DNA of 16,532 bases, taken from contig JAHEEZ010000061.1 in the NCBI GenBank assembly GCA_024640445.1, forward strand, positions 1 through 16,532, read 5' to 3'. Both the position numbers and the translations under genes were made by a program. Positions 7,082-15,285 of the stretch are shown here, piece after piece. Within the stretch, counting starts at the first letter, position 1; each line of letters begins with the position of its first letter. A model generated the notes under the pieces. That model was given only the letters and a program-made list of their open reading frames with translations. It ran no database searches and was not told the DNA's origin. This stretch comes from Acidobacteriota bacterium (GTDB lineage Bacteria; Acidobacteriota; Blastocatellia; Pyrinomonadales; Pyrinomonadaceae).

Positions 7082-7906
7082 TCACCCGGCTTGCTGTTCT
7101 GTACCGCGCGAAGCGGTCTTCTGACTGTTCTCGAAAAGATGCACGTAATGGTGGTCGTCAGAAATCCCCTCTCCACCGATTTGCCTGAACCCCATTTCCT
7201 CCAGGCGCCCCACCACCGTTTCTCTGGGCCGGTCCGGAAAGTGATGGATCTCGATCAAAAGGTATCTGCAATCGGAAAGTCTCTCGCAATTGTTTCCGGC
7301 GATCGTTTCAAACTCCGCTCCTTCGATGTCCATCTTGCAAATATCGACCCGGCTGCTTCCGAAGCTTTCCGACATCACTTCGTCAAAGGTCATCCCGGTT
7401 ACTGTCCTTCCTTCTGCTGAACCCGCGTCCCCGTCATAGATGCTGTCCGCCGTCCCGCCCCGTGTATCAGGTATCGTGACATCCCTGTGCTCACCGCAGA
7501 CAGCGACGTTCATCGCCCTCACCTCCGGCCCGAAATTCCTCTCAAGATTGAACCTCAGACGAGAGAATGTGTGCGGATTCAGCTCGACACAAACGGCGTT
7601 TTGGAGATCGAATCCCTCGGAAGCCAGCAAGAGCGTAAAACCGCCGTTATTGGCACCAATGTCGAGGACATTGAGCGGCCCTTCAAGAGACATCTGACCC
7701 AGGAACCTTCTGTACTCATCGGTCGCGAGCACCTGCCTTGCGCCGTTCGCGTCGCCGGCTGAAAGATCGGTCACGAACTCAAGACCCTTATACCTGCATA
7801 TCTGGACCGGTTCACGCGGAAACATCGTCCGGGAAATAAGAAGCTGGATCCCGTTATCCATCCTCATCATCTCCTTCAGCGCGTTCCATTTTGTTGAAAG
7901 GCTCAT
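7082..7906 (-). CDS. FkbM-family SAM-dependent methyltransferase
   Basis: Predicted O-methyltransferase acting on a sugar hydroxyl of the repeat unit, in the cytoplasm. Counted from ATG 7906 it has 274 residues, usual for FkbM proteins. Motifs: SAM-binding motif I VLDIGANNGG (80-89), acidic motif II VELNP (107-111), and the FkbM hallmark KMDIEGAE (191-198). The C-terminus HHYVHLFEN (252-260) is also family-like. The frame extends upstream to an ATG at 7984, but this would overlap the polymerase by 38 bases and adds a basic, non-family sequence; I prefer 7906, about 40 bases after the polymerase stop. Its stop is immediately followed by a terminator hairpin, so it is probably the last gene of the upstream transcript. 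Which hydroxyl is methylated cannot be inferred. Confidence 0.9.
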   Translation of the reverse strand: MSLSTKWNALKEMMRMDNGIQLLISRTMFPREPVQICRYKGLEFVTDLSAGDANGARQVLATDEYRRFLGQMSLEGPLNVLDIGANNGGFTLLLASEGFDLQNAVCVELNPHTFSRLRFNLERNFGPEVRAMNVAVCGEHRDVTIPDTRGGTADSIYDGDAGSAEGRTVTGMTFDEVMSESFGSSRVDICKMDIEGAEFETIAGNNCERLSDCRYLLIEIHHFPDRPRETVVGRLEEMGFRQIGGEGISDDHHYVHLFENSQKTASRGTEQQAG

Positions 7907-7946
7907 CGCTTGCGATCCGTTCCGCTTCCTATAACCACTGCGGCCA

Positions 7947-9491
7947 TTATACAGCCGGCAGTTCGGCAGTTTCCGATGCCACACGCCTCGTGAAAAGGTT
8001 TGCGATCAGGAGCGCAACTACAAGAACCAGGAGTACGCGAATCGTGTTTGGAAAAATGCTGGAGTAGAAGCCTTCGTAATGCGCCATTATCAAGAGCGGA
8101 AAGTACGCCGCCTTCTTCCAGATCCTGGGCTCCGGTGTGTCTATGAGCACCTGGTAGATCACTCTCAAATAGATTCCCAGAAGCAGCATTCCGAACGGCA
8201 CTCCGATCGGCCCGAAATTTCTGACAAGATCTCCAAAAACAGTGATCGCGAACGAATTCTCGCCAAAATTAAAATAAAGGTCGCTATACGATCTTGCGTC
8301 GGAGACCATCGGCTTGTCAGCCCATAGAACACGGGGGATGAAGGATGTCGTGAACTCGTTGATGATGTTGTTCTTTATTCCGTACTCTTCTTCGTACGGT
8401 TCCAGCTTTTCGTAATTCGAGACGACCACGGCAAGAGAACTCAGATTCTCGACACGTTCTGCCAGCGCGCCCGCGGCTTGCGAAAAGATCATTGAGGTGT
8501 CTGTAACCGAAAGATACTCGATCGTGGCGACCACCTGCCCAGCGTAATCACCCGCGTTAATCCTCGCCTCGGACCCCTTGACGTGCCGGAAAGTCGTACC
8601 GTAAACAATTCCGATTCCCACCGCGACAAACAACGCGATGCTGAACAGGATCGCGTGCACCCATTTGAGTTTGCGGCCCGAATACAGGTACGCGAGCCCG
8701 ATCGGAACAAGACTGATCATGAGGCTGCTCCGGTTGCCCAGGAACGCCATTCTCAAGGGGATAAGCCCGATCAGCAGCGCGATCGTGAGGTAATAAATGA
8801 GCGTGTGGCGCACCGAATGAAAAACACCGAGCCAAAGCAATATGTAGCCAAGCGTGAATACGGCGGCCAAAAACACCACCAGACTGTCAAAAACGCCGAT
8901 CTCATCCACGCGCTGATATCCGAGCACGCCCTGGACAAAACCAAGGATGTTGAGCCCGATCCCGGCGGCGATAAGAAGTGTTCCCGGGAGCCAGACATCG
9001 TCCCTTCCCCAATGTCTCGTTGGAAGCATCTTGTCGATCAAACGGGCCAGGAATGATCCGACCGGGAGAAAGTATCCGGCGGTAAGGCCAAGAAAACCGA
9101 CCGACACATATACGAGCGAAAGCGGCAAATTGTAGCTTGGATTATCGATGAAAGTGAGAAAATACGGGTCCGTCAGATTAAATGTGAGTATCACCGCGCC
9201 GCCGACGAACGCAGGCATGAGGTAGATCCATACTCCGTAAACAAGCGGATGGAACGGATCGAACTTGCCGACGTACCAAAGATATACGGACGGCGAAAGC
9301 AGGATAAGCGCAGTCAGAAAAGCCCACGGCAGGAGATAATAGCCTCCGAGACTTTCTGTGAAGCCTTCATCGGTCCAGAAATACGCAACTGCGATCGCGA
9401 AACCGACGCACCATATCACCAGAGCGGGGACCAGAAGGTCCTTCCTACCCTTATCATTTCCAATATCGGTATGCGCAAATGGCCGGTTCAT
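7947..9491 (-). CDS. wzy: Wzy-type oligosaccharide repeat-unit polymerase
   Basis: Integral membrane polymerase that joins lipid-linked repeat units on the periplasmic side of the inner membrane. The 514-residue protein has about twelve hydrophobic spans, the first at about residues 19-39 and the last at about 484-500, with one long polar segment at about 301-420 between late spans. That segment contains IPRVLWADKP (385-394), a motif frequent in O-antigen/exopolysaccharide polymerases, together with the NxxNxxxEF context just before it. Such proteins are poorly conserved, so the call rests on topology, this motif and the neighbouring flippase. ATG 9491 follows the methyltransferase stop by 15 bases; no clear Shine-Dalgarno is present, which suggests coupling to upstream translation. 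An O-antigen ligase is an alternative, but IPRxLWxDKP favours polymerase. Confidence 0.85.
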   Translation of the reverse strand: MNRPFAHTDIGNDKGRKDLLVPALVIWCVGFAIAVAYFWTDEGFTESLGGYYLLPWAFLTALILLSPSVYLWYVGKFDPFHPLVYGVWIYLMPAFVGGAVILTFNLTDPYFLTFIDNPSYNLPLSLVYVSVGFLGLTAGYFLPVGSFLARLIDKMLPTRHWGRDDVWLPGTLLIAAGIGLNILGFVQGVLGYQRVDEIGVFDSLVVFLAAVFTLGYILLWLGVFHSVRHTLIYYLTIALLIGLIPLRMAFLGNRSSLMISLVPIGLAYLYSGRKLKWVHAILFSIALFVAVGIGIVYGTTFRHVKGSEARINAGDYAGQVVATIEYLSVTDTSMIFSQAAGALAERVENLSSLAVVVSNYEKLEPYEEEYGIKNNIINEFTTSFIPRVLWADKPMVSDARSYSDLYFNFGENSFAITVFGDLVRNFGPIGVPFGMLLLGIYLRVIYQVLIDTPEPRIWKKAAYFPLLIMAHYEGFYSSIFPNTIRVLLVLVVALLIANLFTRRVASETAELPAV

Positions 9492-9506
9492 TTTGGTTTA
9501 CAGATT

Positions 9507-10184
9507 TTATTTCTTAAGGCCGCAGATCGCTATCACTCCGTCGCTCAACTGCGGAGAGAATCTGACACACACATCATTGACAAGATTATATATCCTTCGG
9601 TTAAAAGGTCGATGTTCTCTGCCAATGTCGTAGAAAAAGAACTCGTCCACTCTTAACCCCTCCTTCTCAGCAAGCAGGCGCAACGTCCTGTAGGAATAGT
9701 AGGCAACGTGATCCGGGTGTACGGGCTCGTTCGGACCGCCCTTACCTCTCAGTCCGTATATGAAGAAACGCATGGCCGAATACGCGTTGATCGTCGTGAT
9801 CACAAGCGAAGTGCCTTCGTGCATAAATCGCCGGATCCCCCTTAAGAAGAGCCCGGGATTCGGCAAATGCTCGATCATTTCGCCGGCGATGATGACGTCG
9901 AACTTCTTGTCTAGCTCCACGTCCTCAAGCGCCTCGAGGTCAGCCCGGTACAGATCTTCAACGCCGGATTCCCTAAGGACACGAATTCCCTCTTCATCAA
10001 AGTCGAATCCGTAAAGTTCCGCCGCCGCTTCTCTCAACTCCAGATGCAGCAGCGATCCATTCGCGAGGCTCTCAGACGTGTACGGATAGTTGGTGCACCC
10101 GAGGTGCAGGACCGAACGCGCATTGCACAGGTCTTTGATAAGATCCACGCGCTGCACCAGTTCAGGTTTTTTCTCCATTCCCAT
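9507..10184 (-). CDS. Class I SAM-dependent methyltransferase
   Basis: Small cytoplasmic methyltransferase of 225 residues, probably acting on a sugar or lipid-linked intermediate. It shows a Rossmann-type layout: VLHLGC (25-30) as motif I, GFDFDEEGI (59-67) as motif II, and the post-motif segment AGEMIEHLPNPGLFL (100-114) typical of Methyltransf_11/23-like enzymes, followed by HPDHVAYYS (156-164). Motif I continues as TNYPYT in place of the usual second glycine-rich half, a variant I associate with a subset of polysaccharide-cluster methyltransferases. The ATG at 10184 lies one base after the flippase stop; a second in-frame ATG two codons on is possible. The substrate is unknown. Confidence 0.85.
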   Translation of the reverse strand: MGMEKKPELVQRVDLIKDLCNARSVLHLGCTNYPYTSESLANGSLLHLELREAAAELYGFDFDEEGIRVLRESGVEDLYRADLEALEDVELDKKFDVIIAGEMIEHLPNPGLFLRGIRRFMHEGTSLVITTINAYSAMRFFIYGLRGKGGPNEPVHPDHVAYYSYRTLRLLAEKEGLRVDEFFFYDIGREHRPFNRRIYNLVNDVCVRFSPQLSDGVIAICGLKK

Positions 10185-10185
10185 A

Positions 10186-11691
10186 TCAGCGCGCCGCCAT
10201 TCCTCTCAAAAGCGTCCTCTCTTCCTCAGACAACATCCCGGTCAACAGTGTCACCCCGGCATATGCCAGAAACCCGATCAGGGTGGAGCCGATGAGCGCT
10301 ACCCAGATCTGCGGGAATACGCTCAGGACCGCATATTCGGCGAGCGCAGCCGCAGAGGCGGCTGCAAGCAGGCTTCCTCCCGTCCGGAACCAGTATGCAA
10401 AGTCTATCGAACCAAATACGCGGCGCTCGATCAAAAACACGGAGCAGAACACAGTCCCATATCCTACAAGGCGTCCGAGTGCCACACCAGTCTCTCCAAA
10501 ACCCGCCGTCAATACCACCATCAGCACGATGCTTATCAGAACGCTGAATGCGGTGACCCCGAAATTGTAGGCCGTATGCCCGAGACCTTCATTCATTTGC
10601 CACGTTACAACCTGGATAGCCACCATGCTGAACGTCAGCGTATGGATGGATAGAAGAAGCCAGCTGGCGTTAGAAAACTCCCTGCCAAGCCACAGAGCCA
10701 GAAACGATCTTCCTTGCACGAAAAGGCTCGCGGCGATGAACAGGACCAGGAAAAGCGCCAGTTTCGTCGCTTTCTCATATACCTTTCTTAGCTTCGGCAG
10801 ATCGCCGCTCAACTCGCTCGTAAGCGGAAAAACCACCATCATCAGGCTCGCGATAAAACCGTGAAGCTGCAAACCGAGCGTCAAAGGCACGACATAATAA
10901 GCGACGGTCTCTGGCCCCAGATTGCGCATCAGCCAGCCGCGTTCGAACAGCACAAGACCATTCGAAAGAAGCTGGTAACCAATTATCCCTGCGCTGAACG
11001 CCAGTATCCTCCTGAGTTCCGGATTACGACCCAGCACTCTGAGGCGGAAGTCCGGTACAAGACGTCTCGCCACAAAGCCTCCGACGAGCGACATTGACGC
11101 AAGCACCAGAAGGTTCCACGCGAGAAGGATGTTCAGTCCGTACCCGGAATATGCTAGGACCGCGTTCCCGCCCAGTAGAAGGCCGTTGTTGATATTGAAC
11201 AGCCTGGAGAATACATCGAACCGGTGCAGTCCCTGCAGAACCGCATTGAACATCTGCCCAAGCATCGTACAAAACAGGATGCCCGCCGCAAGGTAGAGCG
11301 CGAATACCGTCTTCCCCCTCGCCGCCTCCGGTATCAGGAGCACGTCGCGAACAAGCCATCCGGCAGAAATTACCAGGATCAACGCGCCCGCGATCCCGAT
11401 CGGGATGTTGATTCCGACAGACGCGGAGATCACATCGCTGATCTTTTCATCTTCGCCCCGGGCCTTGTATTCGGCAACATACTTTGTGATCGCCCGAACG
11501 AAATTCAGATTGAACGAGTACCCTACAAATCCGAGAACGAGTACGTAGATCCCGTAATCGGCGGTGCCCAGCGAGCCGATGATTATAGGCGTAACAACAA
11601 AACTGAGAACCAGCGGGAACGCCCAGGTCGAAAAACCGTAAAGGACGCTGCGCAACACCGATCTTCCGGTTTGAGTGCTCGGTGAAGTCAT
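10186..11691 (-). CDS. wzx: Wzx-type polysaccharide flippase (MOP/PST family)
   Basis: Membrane transporter that flips undecaprenyl-linked repeat units across the inner membrane. The 501-residue protein has around a dozen or more hydrophobic spans spread over its whole length. The N-terminus (VLYGFSTWAFPLVLSFVVTP, then GSLGTADYGIYVLVLGFVGY) is characteristic of the polysaccharide-transport branch of the MOP superfamily. A polar loop near residue 300 (ELSGDLPKLRKVYEKATKL) separates the two six-span halves, also typical. The ATG at 11691 overlaps the GT4 stop by four bases (ATGA) and GGAGGG lies ten bases upstream, so translation is probably coupled. A Wzy-like polymerase two genes downstream completes a Wzx/Wzy pathway. 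Confidence 0.93.
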   Translation of the reverse strand: MTSPSTQTGRSVLRSVLYGFSTWAFPLVLSFVVTPIIIGSLGTADYGIYVLVLGFVGYSFNLNFVRAITKYVAEYKARGEDEKISDVISASVGINIPIGIAGALILVISAGWLVRDVLLIPEAARGKTVFALYLAAGILFCTMLGQMFNAVLQGLHRFDVFSRLFNINNGLLLGGNAVLAYSGYGLNILLAWNLLVLASMSLVGGFVARRLVPDFRLRVLGRNPELRRILAFSAGIIGYQLLSNGLVLFERGWLMRNLGPETVAYYVVPLTLGLQLHGFIASLMMVVFPLTSELSGDLPKLRKVYEKATKLALFLVLFIAASLFVQGRSFLALWLGREFSNASWLLLSIHTLTFSMVAIQVVTWQMNEGLGHTAYNFGVTAFSVLISIVLMVVLTAGFGETGVALGRLVGYGTVFCSVFLIERRVFGSIDFAYWFRTGGSLLAAASAAALAEYAVLSVFPQIWVALIGSTLIGFLAYAGVTLLTGMLSEEERTLLRGMAAR

Positions 11692-12890
11692 TCGGCAAAT
11701 GCCCTCCGGTATCTTTCAAGCGCCAGTTCGCCGACCACTGTATCAGTGAACTTTCTGGAAACCGCCTCCATTGCAGCCTCCGACAGCCTGGCAGCCAGTT
11801 CGGGATGCCGCTTCAATTCAATTATCGCATCGGCAAGCGCGTCAACGTCGCCGGGCTCGATCAACAGACCGTTCTCTCTGTCCTTGAGCGCCTCCGGAAT
11901 CGCATTGATGCTGGTGGATACGCTCGGAACCCCCAGTGCCATCGCTTCCAGGAGCGAGATCGGCAGTCCTTCGACGTAGCTTGGAAGCGCAAAAACGTCG
12001 GCACACCTCAGAAGCCTCATCAGTTCGATATGCTCCTTGCCGACCCGGTCCGAGGTCAGAAAGACCAGATCATTCCCCAGTCCAAAAGATTCAACGCGTT
12101 CGAGATCTTCGTCCGAGGGAGCCGAATTGGCGATCCAGACGAACGCTGTGTCAGGTTCCTTATCCCTTATCTTGCGCGCCGCCTGAAGGAAGTCCCAACG
12201 CCCTTTTCTGTCAATGAACTGTCCGACCGCCACGACCAGAAACCGGTCAGACGGAATCCCAAGCCGGACGGCAAACCTTTCAAGATCCGGTTCTTCGCTC
12301 CGCACCTCTGCGATCTCTTCGGAATCGACGCATGCGTAGGTCACTGCTATGTCATCGAACGCCTTATCCGAAAAATATCCTTTGAAACAGTTCTTCGCGT
12401 CGACATTCGCCGTGAAAGCGTGGAAATTCCTGAAACGGGAGATCGCGCTTAGCTTCACTTTCCAAAGAGCTTTCCGCCACGTCGATCCAGGGTCCACCGA
12501 GTTATGCATGGTCACGAAGACCTTCGTATGCCTGCAAAGCCGTATCAGCGGGAACAGCGACTGCCAGGGCGCGAGTTCAGCGTGAACGATGGCGTTGGAC
12601 AGGTCTAACCTGAAGAGTTCTCGCAATAAAGCCCGCTCGCTTTTCCATTTCGCGGCGTGAAGCCGAAGTTTGCCGACGACCCCTCTTGCAGAGACCGCGT
12701 CGAACGAAGGCGAAAAGAACTTGAACCTGACTCCGGCTTCTTCAATGAACCTGAGCAATGCGGGACTGGAGCCTTCAGGAAGCAGGATCATCACGTCAAA
12801 CTCCTTCCGCACGGTTTTGATGAGCGCAAGCGTGTACATTTGTGCGCCGCCCCACTCAACGTAGTTCCAGGCGTAGATGATCTGTCGCAT
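11688..12890 (-). CDS. GT4-family glycosyltransferase
   Basis: Retaining GT-B glycosyltransferase, probably adding a sugar to the lipid-linked repeat unit. The 400-residue length is normal. The N-terminal domain has the acceptor-side EWGGAQMYTLALI (12-24). The C-terminal domain begins at FLVVAVGQFIDRKGRWDFL (217-235), with the phosphate-contacting basic residues of GT4 enzymes. The donor-site signature SYVEGLPISLLEAMALG (304-320) contains the EX7E motif at Glu307 and Glu315. No membrane span or signal peptide is visible. The ATG at 12890 follows the GT2 stop after 25 bases; its stop overlaps the flippase start. Sugar specificity cannot be deduced; mannose, galactose and glucose donors all occur in this family. 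Confidence 0.92.
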   Translation of the reverse strand: MRQIIYAWNYVEWGGAQMYTLALIKTVRKEFDVMILLPEGSSPALLRFIEEAGVRFKFFSPSFDAVSARGVVGKLRLHAAKWKSERALLRELFRLDLSNAIVHAELAPWQSLFPLIRLCRHTKVFVTMHNSVDPGSTWRKALWKVKLSAISRFRNFHAFTANVDAKNCFKGYFSDKAFDDIAVTYACVDSEEIAEVRSEEPDLERFAVRLGIPSDRFLVVAVGQFIDRKGRWDFLQAARKIRDKEPDTAFVWIANSAPSDEDLERVESFGLGNDLVFLTSDRVGKEHIELMRLLRCADVFALPSYVEGLPISLLEAMALGVPSVSTSINAIPEALKDRENGLLIEPGDVDALADAIIELKRHPELAARLSEAAMEAVSRKFTDTVVGELALERYRRAFAE

Positions 12891-12915
12891 TGAAATAGAT
12901 CTCGTCCGGACGTGA

Positions 12916-13845
12916 TCAGCCGGTCACCCTGTCCCTGAATGTATCCGCGAGATCTGGCTCGTTTTCGTAGGAATTTCCCTCGGATTCCGGACTTGAACCG
13001 GTCGCCGCACGTGCCAGAAAAACAAAGAAGGAAAGCACTCCCTCAAATCGGTTCGGCGCTCCGTAGAATCCGGCATAGAACCGGCGGCGAAGATTATGCG
13101 GATGCCCCAGGTCCGTAACCAGCATTCTGAACTTCTCTCTGAAAGGGACCTTGCTAAGCCTCTTCGGAGGTGTGTTCGGCTGGCAAAAGACCCTTGCCGA
13201 AGGATCGATGAGAAGCTTCCATCCGGCTTTTTTCAATCTTGGCGTGTATTCGGCGTCGCCGAAGTTCGGAAATCGCCTTGAATCCATCAGGCCATGTTGA
13301 CGGATCGCTTCCGCTGGGACAAGAACGCAATTGCCGACGATCAGGTCGACTTGCCAGGGAACCTTAGGGATCGTCCAGACCGTCTGTTCATACCAGTGCT
13401 TCCAGCCCCCCGACCATACATCCCACAAGGGCGCAACCTGGAAAAGCCTGTGCGGCGTGTCCCACAAAAGAAGCAGCGAACCGACGATCGACCGTTCATT
13501 TGCTTCCGCCGTTTCCACCATGTTCTTCAGGAAAGACTGATCGAATACCGCATCGTCGTTGATCATCAGCACGTAATCGGGATCGTGTCGCATCGCCTCG
13601 CGAACTCCGACATTGGTCCCCTCCGTGAACCATAGATCTCCGGTCCCCTGGATGACGTGTACGCCGGGAAATTCGGCTGCGATCGCTCCCGAAGTGCCGT
13701 CAGAGGACCCGTCGTCTACGATAAAGACACTGACGTCCAGCCCTTCGCTTTCAATGCGGCTAAGGCTTCGCAGGCAATTCATCGTTATCTCCCTGCGGTT
13801 GTACACAGGTGTAACAATGGCAACTTTTATCAATCTTTCGCCCAT
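12916..13845 (-). CDS. GT2-family glycosyltransferase
   Basis: Inverting GT-A glycosyltransferase for repeat-unit assembly. The 309-residue protein has the fold's start VAIVTPVYNR (8-17), the nucleotide-site DDGSSDGT (44-51), GDLWFTEGTNVGVREA (69-84), which resembles rhamnosyl-type GT2 enzymes, the DxD-equivalent NDDA (96-99) and the acceptor-side segment FGDAEYTPRLKKAG (195-208). The C-terminus after residue 280 is Ser/Glu-rich and probably disordered. The ATG at 13845 gives a 16-base overlap with the dehydrogenase stop and has AAGG seven bases upstream; an in-frame TTG at 13833 is an alternative but gives a shorter N-terminus. Rhamnosyl or other deoxyhexose transfer is a weak inference. Confidence 0.9.
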   Translation of the reverse strand: MGERLIKVAIVTPVYNRREITMNCLRSLSRIESEGLDVSVFIVDDGSSDGTSGAIAAEFPGVHVIQGTGDLWFTEGTNVGVREAMRHDPDYVLMINDDAVFDQSFLKNMVETAEANERSIVGSLLLLWDTPHRLFQVAPLWDVWSGGWKHWYEQTVWTIPKVPWQVDLIVGNCVLVPAEAIRQHGLMDSRRFPNFGDAEYTPRLKKAGWKLLIDPSARVFCQPNTPPKRLSKVPFREKFRMLVTDLGHPHNLRRRFYAGFYGAPNRFEGVLSFFVFLARAATGSSPESEGNSYENEPDLADTFRDRVTG

Positions 13846-15227
13846 CCGGCCGCCTTAACCTCTCCGGACCAAAGACGCTTCAGCCTTTCGGAATTCTCTT
13901 CATCCGACGAACCGAGCCCGGTACCTATGTATTCTATTCCTTCCGCCGCCGACAGTTCGCCGGCAAGCTTTCGCCAGAAATCGATGACCGTGACCGTTCT
14001 TCCTTCTTTTCTGACATCATCCGCCGAGATCCGATTGAATTCATCGTCCGGCGTCGTGATCAGGACTATGTCAGCCTGCGCCAGGCAGTCTTTGAGCGAA
14101 TCGAGTATCACGACCCCGCCCTTGAGCTCGGGAGCCGCGGTCTCATTCGCCAGCGGATCATAGGCGACCACTCGGGCACCCGCTTTGGAGATCGCGTCGG
14201 CGAGAAACAGCCCCTGAGACTCCTCGATCACATGCGATTTCGGTTTGTACGCAAGCCCCAGAACGGCTACGGTCTTTCCGCTTTCGAACAGCGGCCTGAA
14301 CCGCTCCGTGAAACGGTTTGCCAGAGAACGATTGAAGGCATCTGTGGTCTCAGCGATCGAGGCTTCCGAGCCAAGTGTTCTGGCAAGATAGCTCAGAGCG
14401 ACATTGTCGCGGGGAAAACAAGGTCCGCCGTAACCAAGAGCTCCGGTCAGATACCTCTTCCCGATTCTTAGATCCGTTCCCAAAGCGTCCGTCACGACAT
14501 CGATATCTCCGCCCGGGATCCGCTCACATAGTTCGGAAAGCATGTTCGCGAACGTGATCTTGGTCGTGACGAACGTATTGACCGAGATCTTCGTCAACTC
14601 CGCGTTTTCCAAGGTCATTCGCTTCGAAGGAGACCCGTTCAGCATCGCCTTAGAGTAGAGCCCTTCAAGTTCGCTCCCGCATCGCTCGTCAAACTCGCCG
14701 ATCAAGGTAAAGTCCGGATTGAGAAAATCGCTGATGATGCTTCCGAGCGCTATGAACTCAGGGCTGTAGCAAAGTCCAAAGTCCTCTCCCGCTTTCTTGC
14801 CGCTCTCGTTCTCAAGGATCGGAAGCAGACCGTACCTGCAAGAGCCCGGCAGCACCGTACTGGTCATTATCACGTTGTGATACGAATCCTTTTTCGCGAG
14901 CGCTTTTCCTATCTCTTTGAACGCCCAGGAAGCGTACTGGAGCGAGAAAGAGCCCTTTTCGTCACTTGGCGTAGGAACAATCACGAACGATATGTCGGAG
15001 CCGAGAACGGCCTCTTCGTGGCTCATCGTCGCCGTGATCCTCTCCCGATATTCCGATATGTACTTTCCGAGGTCCGTCTCCTGAACCGGCGCTTCACCCC
15101 GGTTTACCGCGTCAACGGACGATGCGTTCACATCGACGCCTATTACGTTGTAACCGCGGCTCGCAAACGCGGCCGCCATACTCGCGCCCAGCTTTCCGAG
15201 CCCTATGACGGAAATACTTTCGATCAT
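13830..15227 (-). CDS. UDP-glucose/GDP-mannose-family nucleotide-sugar 6-dehydrogenase
   Basis: NAD-dependent four-electron oxidation of a nucleotide hexose to the uronic acid. The 465 residues show the Rossmann GLGKLG (9-14), VPTPS (84-88), STVLPG (123-128), the active-site helix with Lys213 and Asn217 (ENAELTKISVN), the catalytic cysteine motif GYGGPCFPRDN with Cys270 and Asp274, and GLAYKPK (324-330) beginning the C-terminal domain, which continues to ESQG. The usual CxPKD lysine is Arg here, a mild change. Substrate may be UDP-glucose, UDP-HexNAc or GDP-mannose. The neighbouring GDP-mannose 3,5-epimerase makes a GDP sugar worth considering, but this is inference. ATG 15227 lies 58 bases after the epimerase stop, with AAGGGG about ten bases upstream. 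Confidence 0.9.
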   Translation of the reverse strand: MIESISVIGLGKLGASMAAAFASRGYNVIGVDVNASSVDAVNRGEAPVQETDLGKYISEYRERITATMSHEEAVLGSDISFVIVPTPSDEKGSFSLQYASWAFKEIGKALAKKDSYHNVIMTSTVLPGSCRYGLLPILENESGKKAGEDFGLCYSPEFIALGSIISDFLNPDFTLIGEFDERCGSELEGLYSKAMLNGSPSKRMTLENAELTKISVNTFVTTKITFANMLSELCERIPGGDIDVVTDALGTDLRIGKRYLTGALGYGGPCFPRDNVALSYLARTLGSEASIAETTDAFNRSLANRFTERFRPLFESGKTVAVLGLAYKPKSHVIEESQGLFLADAISKAGARVVAYDPLANETAAPELKGGVVILDSLKDCLAQADIVLITTPDDEFNRISADDVRKEGRTVTVIDFWRKLAGELSAAEGIEYIGTGLGSSDEENSERLKRLWSGEVKAAGWAKD

Positions 15228-15285
15228 TGAGAAAATACCCCTTGTATAAAAAGTGTTTAGTTAAATTATGTGGACCGGGTCCGCG
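15228..15285. other. AT-rich spacer between epimerase and dehydrogenase genes
   Basis: This 58-base gap is distinctly more AT-rich than the flanking genes. A small GGAC/GTCC hairpin with a three-base loop lies next to the epimerase stop, then an AT-rich stretch containing TTTTTATACA, then AAGGGG as Shine-Dalgarno. An internal promoter is conceivable, but I could not place a convincing -35 box, and the hairpin lacks a T-run directly after it. Confidence 0.3.

Noticed and set aside
7907..7984. N-terminal extension of the FkbM gene to ATG 7984
   Set aside because: It runs into the polymerase gene and encodes a basic stretch unlike the family N-terminus.
11682..12452. Plus-strand open frame of 256 codons
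   Set aside because: Antisense to a well-supported GT4 gene; the composition looks like a mirror of coding sequence and shows no domain.
15264..15282. GGACC/GGTCC inverted repeat after the epimerase stop as a terminator or operator
   Set aside because: Only four pairs are usable with a normal loop and no T-run follows directly; likely chance.
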